Part shown: positions 23,341 to 31,262 of the stretch, in pieces | Numbering within the stretch: position 1 is the stretch's first letter | How the letters are laid out: every line of letters starts with the position of its first letter | Assembly (NCBI GenBank): GCA_029261875.1 | Contig: JAJDAL010000003.1 | Coordinates: 1-58,814, forward strand | Reading direction: 5' to 3' | DNA: 58,814 bases | Source: Deltaproteobacteria bacterium | Lineage (GTDB): Bacteria; Myxococcota_A; UBA9160; JAJDAL01 | Made by a program: the position numbers and the translations under genes | Notes under the pieces: model-generated | What the model saw: the letters and a program-made list of their open reading frames with translations, nothing else | Told to the model about the DNA's origin: nothing | The model's database searches: none

Positions 23341-24765
23341 ATGTCGACATCCACCGCGAGCGTGACCAACCACCTGAATCAGCCGTTCTTGTCCGGCGAC
23401 TGGTTTCCCGTAGCCGACGAATTGGATGTTCCGGCCTGCAAGGTCTCGGGGGAGTTGCCCGAGGGGTTGCGCGGAGGCTTCATCCAGAACGGACCGAACC
23501 CGCGATTCGAACCCCTGGGTCGCTATCACATGTTCGACGGCGACGGCATGTTGCACCGGGTTCAGATCGAGGGCGGCAAAGCCGCGTATCGCAACCGCTG
23601 GATCGTCTCCAACGGACTCGCGGCCGAACTCCGTCACGGGCGCGCGCTCTATCACGGTCTCGGCGATCTCACCCAGTTTCCCGACAAGGAACTGGTGGGC
23701 GATGCGGGCCCGGTGAAGAATCCCGCCAACACGCACATCATCGCCCACGCCGGTCGCTACCTGGCACTTTGGGAGGGCGGACCTGCGACGGAAGTCGCGG
23801 CGGATCTCTCGACCGTTGGAGTCTGGAACTTCGATGGAAAACTCGATGGTCCCATGACCGCCCACCCGCGAATCGATCCGCGCACGGGGGAGATGTTCTT
23901 CTTCGCCTACTCGCCGTTTCCCCCGTTCCTTCGCTACTACGTCGCGGACGCCCAGGGAAACCTCGTTCACAGCGTCGAACTCGACACGCCCGCACCGACC
24001 ATGATTCACGATTTCGTCATCACCGAAGACCACGCGGTCTTCCTCGATTCTCCCATCGTCTTCAACCTGAACTTCGACGGCGGCCCGATGGTGAGTTGGC
24101 GGCCCGAGAACGGCACGCGTTTGGGCGTGATGCCGCGTCACGGACAGGCGGACGAGATGAAGTGGTTCGATGTCGAGAATGGCCACATCCAACATTTCTG
24201 GAACGGTTGGGTGGAAGGCGACCGGATCGAACTCTCGGGCGCTCGACTCGACCGCGTGGAATTCGGAATCGAGACCGAGGGCGACCTCGAATCGACCACC
24301 GCCCAGGCGGCGGCGGGGAAACCGACGCGTTATTGGATCGACCTCGCCAAGGGGACGACCGGGCAGGAGCAGTTCGACGACATGGGGGGCGATTTCTGTC
24401 GGATCAACGACGACCGGAATGGCCTTCGAACGCGTTACCACTACATGTCCGCGTTCATCGATGAAAACGACACGATCGGGAGCTTCAACACCATTGCGAA
24501 GTACGACGATCGCACGAACGCGCGAACCCATTGGTACGCGGGGCCGGGACATCGCGTCGGCGAAGCGGTTTTTGCTCCGGATCCCGCGGGCAGCGCCGAA
24601 GACGACGGCTGGCTCCTGGCTACGGTGCACGATCGCGCGGCGGGAACGAGCGACCTCGCGGTGTTCGATGCGCGCGACATTGCCGCGGGACCGATCGCCC
24701 GGATCCACATGCCGCGGCGCGTGCCGTTTGGGTTCCACGTCAACTGGTTCCCCGCGAACGATTAG
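23341..24765 (+). CDS. carotenoid cleavage oxygenase family protein (copy 2)
   Basis: A 474-aa beta-propeller Fe(II) dioxygenase with the full ligand set H175 (MTAHPRID), H223 (MIHDFVITEDH), H285 (IQHFWNGWVEG) and H466 (FGFHVNW). Landmarks such as FIQNGPNPRFEP and YHMFDGDGMLH match those of the copy at 16108-17499, so the two are paralogues that have diverged substantially. ATG 23341 has GAGAGGAT correctly spaced. An upstream in-frame ATG at 23287 lacks a ribosome site and sits in a TAATATG context that may instead be a -10 element. The 2OG-Fe(II) oxygenase starts 15 bp after the stop, suggesting an operon of two non-heme iron oxygenases. Substrate unknown. Confidence 0.93.
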   Translation: MSTSTASVTNHLNQPFLSGDWFPVADELDVPACKVSGELPEGLRGGFIQNGPNPRFEPLGRYHMFDGDGMLHRVQIEGGKAAYRNRWIVSNGLAAELRHGRALYHGLGDLTQFPDKELVGDAGPVKNPANTHIIAHAGRYLALWEGGPATEVAADLSTVGVWNFDGKLDGPMTAHPRIDPRTGEMFFFAYSPFPPFLRYYVADAQGNLVHSVELDTPAPTMIHDFVITEDHAVFLDSPIVFNLNFDGGPMVSWRPENGTRLGVMPRHGQADEMKWFDVENGHIQHFWNGWVEGDRIELSGARLDRVEFGIETEGDLESTTAQAAAGKPTRYWIDLAKGTTGQEQFDDMGGDFCRINDDRNGLRTRYHYMSAFIDENDTIGSFNTIAKYDDRTNARTHWYAGPGHRVGEAVFAPDPAGSAEDDGWLLATVHDRAAGTSDLAVFDARDIAAGPIARIHMPRRVPFGFHVNWFPAND

Positions 24766-24780
24766 GGCCGGGGCGGAACG

Positions 24781-25452
24781 GTGCAGCTCGATCGCGATGC
24801 GGGACGCGGCGTTGTTCTGACGTATCCCACTCCGTTGTTTCGCCACATCTGGCCCGAGGCGGAAACCGTCAACACGGCACTTGCCCGAATGCTCTTGCGC
24901 CTGGAGCAGGAGACGCCGGCGCGTCGCGCGGCAGAACTGCGCTACAGCAATCACGGAGGCTGGCGTTCGGATGCGGACCTTCTCGAGCGCCGCGAGCCGG
25001 AGATCAAGACCCTCACCGCCTGGATCGGGCAAGCGTGCGACACGATGATGCAGCTCGCGATCGATGCCGAAAAAGAGCAAGCCCAGGGAAATTTCGAGGC
25101 CGTCGCGTGGGCGAACATCAATCGCGATGGCGCATACCACGTCGTTCACCAACACGCGGACAATCATTGGTCGGGCGTCTATTACGTCGATGCGGGCCGG
25201 CCGGATCCCAATGTGCCGCTCTCGGGAATTCTCGAACTCCAGGATCCGAGAGGCGTTGCGTCGATGGCTCCGATTCCGGGGTTCGAGTTCGGGCACAAGA
25301 CCGCCATCGAGCCGCGATCCGGGATGATGCTGATGTTCCCGAGTTGGCTCCCTCACTTCGTCCATCCCTACAAGGGGGAGGGGCCGCGAATCGCCATCGC
25401 GTTCAACGTGAAGGTGAACGATTACCGCGTCGTCGCGCGCGATTCGCCTTAG
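24781..25452 (+). CDS. putative 2-oxoglutarate/Fe(II)-dependent oxygenase
   Basis: A 223-aa protein with the double-stranded beta-helix markers of the bacterial 'putative 2OG-Fe(II) oxygenase' family. The first metal-site strand reads AYHVVHQHADNHWSGVYYV (His at 120, 123 and 125). The distal site is FPSWLPHFVHPYKG (H192/H195), and the 2-oxoglutarate arginine is in GPRIAIAFN (R203). It would hydroxylate an unknown substrate using O2. GTG 24781 follows carotenoid oxygenase 2 by 15 bp and has only a weak G-rich ribosome site, so coupled translation is likely. Its 3' end interlocks with the convergent lipoprotein hydrolase (stop regions at 25449-25452). Confidence 0.8.
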   Translation: MQLDRDAGRGVVLTYPTPLFRHIWPEAETVNTALARMLLRLEQETPARRAAELRYSNHGGWRSDADLLERREPEIKTLTAWIGQACDTMMQLAIDAEKEQAQGNFEAVAWANINRDGAYHVVHQHADNHWSGVYYVDAGRPDPNVPLSGILELQDPRGVASMAPIPGFEFGHKTAIEPRSGMMLMFPSWLPHFVHPYKGEGPRIAIAFNVKVNDYRVVARDSP

Positions 25453-26414
25453 GGCGAATCGGCGCCTTTGCGCAGTGAATCGATTCGCTCGCTCCAGCTT
25501 CTCTCCCAGCCTTCGCGATGCCCCAATCCCTCGATGCGTCGCACTTCCGCCGGAGCCCCTCGCGGGAGTGACGCGAGGTAGCGATCGAGGATCGATTGCG
25601 GAACCACCGTGTCCTTGGATCCAATCAGGTGAACTTGCGGCGTGACCGGCGTGCGGTGCGATGCACGGTCCCTTGCCGGATCGAGGGAGCCGGACAGGGG
25701 GGTCAAGTCGTGGTGCGCGACCCAGGCTGCCAAGTCGAGGGGCGCTCCAATCGTCGTGAGGCTGCGGACGTCGTCTCGACGGGCGGCCACGAGTGTGGCA
25801 AGCACTCCGCCCCCGGAGAAGCCGACGAGGTGGAGCGTGTCGGCGGATACTTCTTCGAGCGTGAGGTCGATCGCACGGTTCGATGCGTCGACGACTTCCG
25901 GGCTGAATCGACGCTCGGTCCAGTACGCTGTCTCACAACCGCCTTGCGTCTCCGGGGTCGTCAATTGGCAGGGCCGCGCCAGGTAGACGACCGAAGGCGC
26001 GGGGTCTCGGGTGGCGAGTTCGAGAGCGAGCGGATGTCGGGGGGAGGGGTCTCGGGACGGCTGCGTTCGCGTCCGAAACGCGTGCCCGTCGCCCTCGAAA
26101 TAAATCGTGAGCGACGCGGCGTCTCCCGCGCGAACGTAACTCGTGAGCGTGAAGCGTCCGGCCGGCCGGTAGACCTTTCGGAACCCCGCCGGGTCGGCAA
26201 TTTCGTCCGCGTAAGCGCGCGGAGAAGCTCTCGTGCAACCGAAACACCCGAACGCAAACAGGGCGACAAGCGCGAAGCCTGCCGCCCTGTACGAGCGCAG
26301 CGCCAGCGGGCGCCGACTAGAAACGGAATCCGACGTTGCCGGAAACCGAGTAGCTGTCGAAATCTTCGCGTTCGAAGCTCTTCGTGACGTCGAAGCCGAA
26401 GGACAGCGGTCCAT
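25449..26414 (-). CDS. predicted lipoprotein alpha/beta hydrolase (start uncertain)
   Basis: An alpha/beta-hydrolase with a hydrophobic export signal, YRAAGFALVALFAFGCFGCT, ending in lipobox-like Cys residues. The core has LTIYFEGDGHAF, the nucleophile elbow LHLVGFSGGG, the acid candidate in HLIGSKDTVVP and a C-terminal His in EGLGHREGW, giving a complete Ser-Asp-His set. The frame is open from an ATG at 26414, but that overlaps the last 98 bp of the beta-barrel gene on the same strand. A CTG at 26306, directly after the barrel's stop, would fit the signal peptide better. No conventional start lies between. A co-transcribed periplasmic or outer-membrane esterase is the likely reading; substrate unknown. 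Confidence 0.72.
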   Translation of the reverse strand: MDRCPSASTSRRASNAKISTATRFPATSDSVSSRRPLALRSYRAAGFALVALFAFGCFGCTRASPRAYADEIADPAGFRKVYRPAGRFTLTSYVRAGDAASLTIYFEGDGHAFRTRTQPSRDPSPRHPLALELATRDPAPSVVYLARPCQLTTPETQGGCETAYWTERRFSPEVVDASNRAIDLTLEEVSADTLHLVGFSGGGVLATLVAARRDDVRSLTTIGAPLDLAAWVAHHDLTPLSGSLDPARDRASHRTPVTPQVHLIGSKDTVVPQSILDRYLASLPRGAPAEVRRIEGLGHREGWERSWSERIDSLRKGADSP

Positions 26415-27435
26415 TGCCGAAGAGACTCGCCCCCACGCCCACCAGGAACTCGTCGCGGTCGTTGTCCGGGGCGACCGCGGTGCCCGCGGCCTTCACTTCC
26501 TGGAAGGTGACGTCGTTGTTGTACGCGAGACTGACGCGCGGAACCAAGCCCCAGCCTTCGCCCAGTACGTCGGCGATGTAGTAGCTCACGTCGCCCGAGA
26601 ACTGCATCTGGGTGAACTCGGATTCGGTCCCGTTGATGGCGGCGCCCGCGCTGTCCGTGTAGCCGTCGTTGTCCGCATCGGAATGGATCAGACCAATGCG
26701 GCCGCCGAGGCCCCAATTGTCGATCCAATAGGTTCCGTTGACATTGGTCGAGACGAACCAGCTCCTGGAATCCTGGCTGCCGGTGATCGTGGTGCCGCCG
26801 GCTCGGCGATGGTTGTCGATGTCCTGGAGCGAGTAGCCGAAGCTCAGGTCGACGCTCAGGTATTCGTTCAACACGTAGGTCGCGTAGGGTCCGACGCTCC
26901 AGCCGTCGGAATCGGAACCGCCGTTGTTGAAGGAGCTGTCGGAATCCGTGTCGCTCCAGGTGCCGAATAGACCCACGATCAGGTCATCGCGCAGCGCGTA
27001 GTCACCCCCCAGCGACACGCTCCAGGTTTCGGAGTCGTAGCGCGTGGTGGTGAAGGAATCGTCGCTGTCCGAATAGGCGCCGCTGCCCCAGACCGAGAGC
27101 TTTCCTTCCAGGGAATCTCCCGCGGGTATGCCTTGGATCGTTGGGTTCCCAATGCCCGTGATCGTTGGATTGCGGGGATCGCCGCCGCGGGCCTGAACCG
27201 CGAAGGCGCGCGCGCGCCCATTCACGTGTGTTGCGCGCAGCATCTCTTGGGCGCGCTGCAGGTACGGAAAGATCGCGTTGGTCGTCGCCTCCGTGGAGCC
27301 CGCGATGAAAAGGTCGTCGTGGCTGAACTGTGTTGCGTCTTCCTGTGCGTTGCCGATCGAAGGCCCCAGTGCGACTGCCGCACCGACGACTCCACCTGCG
27401 ATGGCGCCGAATGCACCGATCTTGAATGTGGCCAT
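26317..27435 (-). CDS. outer-membrane beta-barrel, autotransporter-domain-like
   Basis: A 372-aa protein with an N-terminal signal (GAIAGGVVGAAVALGPSIGNA). A ~70-residue helical segment follows, then from about residue 110 a repeating pattern of amphipathic strands with acidic Ser/Asp-rich loops (GSGAYSDSDDSF; TWSDTDSDSSFNNG). It ends GNVGFRF, a terminal Phe as required for BAM recognition. The barrel resembles autotransporter beta domains, but the passenger is almost absent, so it is better viewed as a stand-alone porin-like or adhesin barrel. ATG 27435 has GGGGGG upstream. A candidate promoter is at 27491-27520. The lipoprotein hydrolase follows on the same strand with overlap. Confidence 0.78.
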   Translation of the reverse strand: MATFKIGAFGAIAGGVVGAAVALGPSIGNAQEDATQFSHDDLFIAGSTEATTNAIFPYLQRAQEMLRATHVNGRARAFAVQARGGDPRNPTITGIGNPTIQGIPAGDSLEGKLSVWGSGAYSDSDDSFTTTRYDSETWSVSLGGDYALRDDLIVGLFGTWSDTDSDSSFNNGGSDSDGWSVGPYATYVLNEYLSVDLSFGYSLQDIDNHRRAGGTTITGSQDSRSWFVSTNVNGTYWIDNWGLGGRIGLIHSDADNDGYTDSAGAAINGTESEFTQMQFSGDVSYYIADVLGEGWGLVPRVSLAYNNDVTFQEVKAAGTAVAPDNDRDEFLVGVGASLFGNGPLSFGFDVTKSFEREDFDSYSVSGNVGFRF

Positions 27436-27490
27436 GGAAAGTCCCCCCTAAGCGCGCTACGTGGCCCGCTGACTCTCGAATTGCTGGGAT

Positions 27491-27520
27491 TGATTAGGAT
27501 TTTTTGCAGGGGTGTGTCAA
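27491..27520 (-). promoter_or_regulatory. candidate promoter of the beta-barrel gene
   Basis: On the minus strand there is a perfect -35 TTGACA (complement of 27515-27520), an 18-bp spacer containing an A-tract and TAATCA (complement of 27491-27496) as a poor -10. It lies 56 bp upstream of the ATG. Confidence 0.4.
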
Positions 27521-27556
27521 ATCCGGCCCTCGCCGAAACCCGCACGCGACACGAAA

Positions 27557-28885
27557 CTAGGCCTCGCCCAAGGCCGCCAGGTGACTGTGATCGAAGAAGA
27601 CTGCGTGAATGGCCCGCTCGGGAACTGGGGTGTGGTTCCCGCGCTCGAGCACGTGGAGCCCCTGCCAGCTGCCCGCTACCGCGTAGTGGTGCCCGTCCGG
27701 GTGAAGCGCGATGCCGCGCGGATACCGCAACCCGAAACGATCTGTATGGATCACGCGTTTGATTCCGCCCCCTCCCGCGTACACGATCAGGCAGTGCGAC
27801 GTGGCGAACGTCGCGATCACTTCGTCGTGGGTCGGGTCGTAGAGGATGCTCTGTCCGTGGCGCGAGAGCTGAGTGTTTTCGGGCAGTAACGCGCGAGGTG
27901 CCGCCTCGGGCTGCGTCGCATCGTAGGCTTGAACCGGGGCCGGAAGGTACGCGTATCCGCTCTCGGCCGAGAAGTCCGGTTCGTAGATTCCGGTGTCGCG
28001 CGCGGCCATGTATTCGCGTCCGTCGTGATCGTTTCCCTCGCGGACCAACACCGCGGCAATGCGGTCGAGTCGATGTGCGGCGATATGACGCACCTCGAAA
28101 CCGAGATTCGGCCCCACTTTTTTGTAGACGAGTTTTCCCGACGCGAGTTCGACCACCGTGAGGCTGGGCTCGAGCATGTGGGGACGTTCCCCCGGAGCGG
28201 GGATGTTGGTGCTGCCGTAGTTCGCGATCGCCACGTGCTTTCCATCTTCGAGCAGGTTGGCTTCGTGGGGCGATACGCCGTGGGTGCCGATGACGTCGAG
28301 CACGGCGAGGCTTTCGGCGTCGCGGACCGTGATCTGTCCGAATTGATCTTCCGGACGCACGTCGAGTCGGCCGTAACGTTTGCGCTCGACTGCCAGCAAA
28401 TAGCGCCCGTCCGCCGTGTATTCGCCGTGTCCCGCTCCGATGAAGTCGTCACCGCGGGGCCGCGCGATCACATCCACTTCCAGGCTCGCCGGGTCGAAGG
28501 ACAGGAAGTGTCCCTCGTTCATGCTGTTCCAGAACGCGCGTGGGCCCCGTTCCGTAACACAGATGGCGTGGCCGTTGATGGGGAGGAGAGCGCGTTTGAC
28601 GCTCCCATCGCGCTCGGACAAACGGGTGAGTAGGGTGACCCGGCCGTCGTAGTCCGAGGGCAGGGTGCGGCGCAGCGCCGGCGCAATCTCGGCCGCGTCG
28701 CCGCGGTGCGCGGCGACATCGGTTCGGTAGCCGGGAACGAAGAAGGCGGCATGTCGGGCAGAATTCGGGGCGGTGAAGGGAAGCCTGCGGGATCCGCAGG
28801 CGGGCAAAGCCAAGCCGGCGAGCAGGGCGGCGCTGCCCGTGAGGAAGTCTCGGCGTCGCAATGCGCCAGGCGGAGTGTCGACCAT
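27557..28885 (-). CDS. Tat-exported DUF1513-like beta-propeller protein
   Basis: A 442-aa protein with a twin-arginine signal RRRDFLTGSAALLAGLALPA followed by Cys, so it is probably a Tat-exported lipoprotein. The rest is a seven-bladed-propeller-like sequence: GAGHGEYTADGRYLLAVERKR, then HGVSPHEANLLEDGKHVAIANYG, and late YPRGIALHPDGHHYAVAGSW. This matches the DUF1513 family, usually seen near imelysin and iron-related thiol oxidoreductase genes. Those partners are not here, so the context is unusual and the function unknown. The start is uncertain between ATG 28885, which has AGAGG too close, and ATG 28909; both lie in a palindrome-rich divergent region. Confidence 0.75.
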   Translation of the reverse strand: MVDTPPGALRRRDFLTGSAALLAGLALPACGSRRLPFTAPNSARHAAFFVPGYRTDVAAHRGDAAEIAPALRRTLPSDYDGRVTLLTRLSERDGSVKRALLPINGHAICVTERGPRAFWNSMNEGHFLSFDPASLEVDVIARPRGDDFIGAGHGEYTADGRYLLAVERKRYGRLDVRPEDQFGQITVRDAESLAVLDVIGTHGVSPHEANLLEDGKHVAIANYGSTNIPAPGERPHMLEPSLTVVELASGKLVYKKVGPNLGFEVRHIAAHRLDRIAAVLVREGNDHDGREYMAARDTGIYEPDFSAESGYAYLPAPVQAYDATQPEAAPRALLPENTQLSRHGQSILYDPTHDEVIATFATSHCLIVYAGGGGIKRVIHTDRFGLRYPRGIALHPDGHHYAVAGSWQGLHVLERGNHTPVPERAIHAVFFDHSHLAALGEA

Positions 28886-28886
28886 C

Positions 28887-28912
28887 CTCTCGAGAGATAC
28901 CCCATGCATGGG
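28887..28912. promoter_or_regulatory. tandem perfect palindromes in a divergent region
   Basis: CTCTCGAGAG (28887-28896, 10 bp) and CCCATGCATGGG (28901-28912, 12 bp) are perfect palindromes 4 bp apart. They lie between the DUF1513-like gene (minus) and the small exported protein (plus) and overlap the possible start codons of the former. They could be operators. Confidence 0.3.
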
Positions 28913-28998
28913 TGGGACTCCAGCGCTGCGCGGACCGCGGTTCTTTGCGCATTTCGCCCTGCGTTCCTAGATTCCGTTCCATTCGAAGGGGAGGGGAA

Positions 28999-29532
28999 AT
29001 GCAGCGAATTGCACTTTGGGGATTGGGGCTCGTGCTTGCGGGGCTGGTGTCCGCGGATCTCGCAACCGCCGCGTCGAAGCGCGAGAAGCTGGCGCGCCTT
29101 TCGCCGCCGCCCAACGAACTGCCCAAAGCGTGCTCCCTGCGCTGGAAGGTGCCGCCGAGCCGCCTTTCACCGGCCGACGATTCGCGAGAACTCCTCGCCA
29201 TGACACTCGACTTCTGGTTCGGGCAGGACGCGGGGTTCGCCGTGCAAGAGGTCGAACTCGCCACGCTCAACACCTACGCGCCCCAATGGGGTGACGCGGA
29301 GGAGGACCGCGTCGCGATCGTCTCCTTGGCGTTTCACAAGACCGCAAGGGCGAAGGCCGCGGAGGCGCATCTGCGAGCCCGCTATGGCGAGAGTCCGCTG
29401 CATCGAATCGGGCGCGAAGACGAATACGTCGTCTTGTTCGTCGCGCGCCCGAGCGCCGGGGATGCGTGTCGCGATGCGTTGTGGAAGGACGTGAAGAAGC
29501 GGCTCGACCGGGCTTCCGGATTCTTTTTCTAG
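28999..29532 (+). CDS. small exported protein of unknown function
   Basis: A 177-aa protein starting MQRIALWGLGLVLAGLVSAD with cleavage likely after LATAA, so periplasmic or secreted. The mature part contains PKACSLRWKVPPSRL, a stretch FWFGQDAGFAVQEVELATLN and a C-terminal basic helix KKRLDRASGFFF. Two Cys residues could form a disulfide. I do not recognise a family. ATG 28999 follows GGGGAGGGG. It is divergent from the DUF1513-like gene and convergent with the coiled-coil exported protein, with a 10-bp gap. Confidence 0.7.
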   Translation: MQRIALWGLGLVLAGLVSADLATAASKREKLARLSPPPNELPKACSLRWKVPPSRLSPADDSRELLAMTLDFWFGQDAGFAVQEVELATLNTYAPQWGDAEEDRVAIVSLAFHKTARAKAAEAHLRARYGESPLHRIGREDEYVVLFVARPSAGDACRDALWKDVKKRLDRASGFFF

Positions 29533-29542
29533 GAACCTTCGT

Positions 29543-31078
29543 CTAGCGCGATCCGCCGGCGAGGCTTTGCATCGTCGATTGGGCATCCTGCAAGCGAGCG
29601 GTTGCGGTGCGGAAGTCCGCGAGCCGTCCGTCGCGTTCGGCCTCGATCTGGCCCAGCATCTCCGCCGGTCGATTGAACATGCCCGACTCGCCCGGTCCCG
29701 CGGTGGAGCGCATGACGTCCGTGTCCTGGCGCCTGTCCGGCGTGTGGGTACCCGCGACGCTACCCAGCGCGTCTCTCGCCTGGCGTACCAAGCCTCCGTC
29801 GGGATCCGTCGGGTTGTACTGCGAATCGCCCGTGCGCGTGCGCGTTTGGCGTTCGATGCGCGAAACGTCGCTCGGGGTCGCGTTGATCGTGTCGTTCAAG
29901 GCATCGATCCGTCTTCCGCGCCGGTCGTATTGCTCCATGGCGGAGTCCCAATCGTCGTAGACCTGTCCCCCGTATTCGATTCGGCCGGTTCCCGCGTAGA
30001 CCCAATCGCCCGCGTCGTTGTGGTGCCAGATGACCTGCGGGCGCGGCTCTTCCTGGAGCGACGCGATGCGATCGCGCAGAGCCTCTCGTTCGGAATCGCC
30101 TTGACCCACGGTTTCCATCAGGCCGGCGATTCCGGCGGCGGCGCGCAGCTCTACGTTCTCTTCCCAGAACCGCCAGCGATCCGCTTCTCCGTTGAGGTTC
30201 TGAATGTCTTCGCGCGCGGCCTCGCGATCGCGTTCCGCCCGCGTAGCTTCCGCCATGGCATCTCGAAAACGCGTCGCGCTGTCGGGATCGAGGATCAACA
30301 CCTGGCCGTCCGGCGCGGTGACGCGTTCCATTTCCGGAAGGGGAACGCTGCCCGAACCTCCGAGGGCCCGGTTGAGATCATCGAGTTGCTGTTGGATTTC
30401 TCCGGGGCTCTTGCCGTCGCGCAATTCCTCCGCGATGACGCGCTCCATTTGATCGGCGTTGATGCGAACGACGGGGCCAACGGGCGCCGGCGGTTCGGTG
30501 TCGGTCGGTAGCTCGGACCCATCGGGCCCGTGCGCGTGATCCTCGGCACCGGACCCGCTGCCGGGCCACAGACCTTCCGCGGCGGCATCGGCGGCGGCGC
30601 CGCGCTTGTCGGGATCGATCTCGCGCCGGTCCAGCACCGTATCGATCGCGTCGCGCAGGACTTCTTCCGGAGACTTGTCGGAACCCGCATTCTCGAGCCA
30701 CTCGTCCATGATTTCATTGCCGAGCTCGGTGTTCTGAACCTCCTCCCAGTTTTCGAGGATCGAATCCAAGTCGTTCAGCTCATCGACCGGCGCGGTGTTG
30801 CTGCCCGACTCCGACTCCGCATCGCTGTCGCCGCGTTGTGCATCCATGGCGTCTTGCCGTCCTCGGTTGCGAACGGCGTTGGGGATGCCACCGGGTACGC
30901 GGGGAACCGGTGCTCCCGGCGGCGGGCGGTAGACCGGAGGCGGTCCCTGGGGCCCCGGCGGGGGCGCCGGCGGTCTTCGGTTGTAGGGATCCGCAGAACC
31001 CGAATGGGGCAGCGCCCAGCCGACGACCAGAGCAATCAGCAGGACTGCCGTGTCCCGCTGGGTGACGAACCCTCGCAT
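29543..31078 (-). CDS. exported Pro-rich and coiled-coil protein of unknown function
   Basis: A 511-aa protein with signal peptide MRGFVTQRDTAVLLIALVVG then WALPHSGSAD. Next come a Pro-rich segment (RRPPAPPPGPQGPPPVYRPP), a long acidic region (DSDAESESG; DELNDLDSILENWEEV) and charged helical stretches likely to form coiled coil (RAERDREAAREDIQNLNGEA; about residues 300-350). No catalytic motif is seen. ATG 31078 is preferred because of its signal peptide and a GGGGGGAAA ribosome site. It is divergent from the TetR gene, so it could share that regulatory region. Composition suggests a structural periplasmic or surface protein; function unknown. Confidence 0.7.
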   Translation of the reverse strand: MRGFVTQRDTAVLLIALVVGWALPHSGSADPYNRRPPAPPPGPQGPPPVYRPPPGAPVPRVPGGIPNAVRNRGRQDAMDAQRGDSDAESESGSNTAPVDELNDLDSILENWEEVQNTELGNEIMDEWLENAGSDKSPEEVLRDAIDTVLDRREIDPDKRGAAADAAAEGLWPGSGSGAEDHAHGPDGSELPTDTEPPAPVGPVVRINADQMERVIAEELRDGKSPGEIQQQLDDLNRALGGSGSVPLPEMERVTAPDGQVLILDPDSATRFRDAMAEATRAERDREAAREDIQNLNGEADRWRFWEENVELRAAAGIAGLMETVGQGDSEREALRDRIASLQEEPRPQVIWHHNDAGDWVYAGTGRIEYGGQVYDDWDSAMEQYDRRGRRIDALNDTINATPSDVSRIERQTRTRTGDSQYNPTDPDGGLVRQARDALGSVAGTHTPDRRQDTDVMRSTAGPGESGMFNRPAEMLGQIEAERDGRLADFRTATARLQDAQSTMQSLAGGSR

Positions 31079-31190
31079 GCGATTTCCCCCCGCGCTTTTC
31101 CGCGGCCCGATTCTAATGAATTGGCCGGATCTCTCCTCTGTCGAGCGGAGCCATCGATTCGCGCAGGCCGTGAATCGCGCGAAAAGGGGG

Positions 31191-31219
31191 TTGTGCTCGG
31201 ATTTAGTCAGGCGTATAAT
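31191..31219 (+). promoter_or_regulatory. promoter of the TetR/DoxX/MDR/monooxygenase run
   Basis: TTGTGC (31191-31196), a 17-bp spacer and a consensus TATAAT (31214-31219) lie 44 bp before the TetR ATG. The -35 is partial and the -10 is perfect. Confidence 0.65.
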
Positions 31220-31240
31220 TAATTTGGTCGATCGACTAAA
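31202..31240. promoter_or_regulatory. TetR operator: 18-bp near-palindrome plus a third half-site
   Basis: TTTGGTCGATCGACTAAA (31223-31240) is palindromic at all but one base pair, with a perfect 10-bp centre, GTCGATCGAC. A further TTTAGTC (31202-31208) repeats the half-site inside the -35/-10 spacer. The cluster overlaps the -10 and the transcription start, so binding by the adjacent TetR protein should block its own promoter. Autoregulation is inferred from position. Confidence 0.6.
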
Positions 31241-31262
31241 CCGCGAAACGGGGACGTGATTC

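Noticed and set aside
23236..25365. Minus-strand open frame of 709 codons
   Set aside because: It is complementary to carotenoid oxygenase 2 and the 2OG oxygenase, both with full catalytic motifs; the antisense frame has none.
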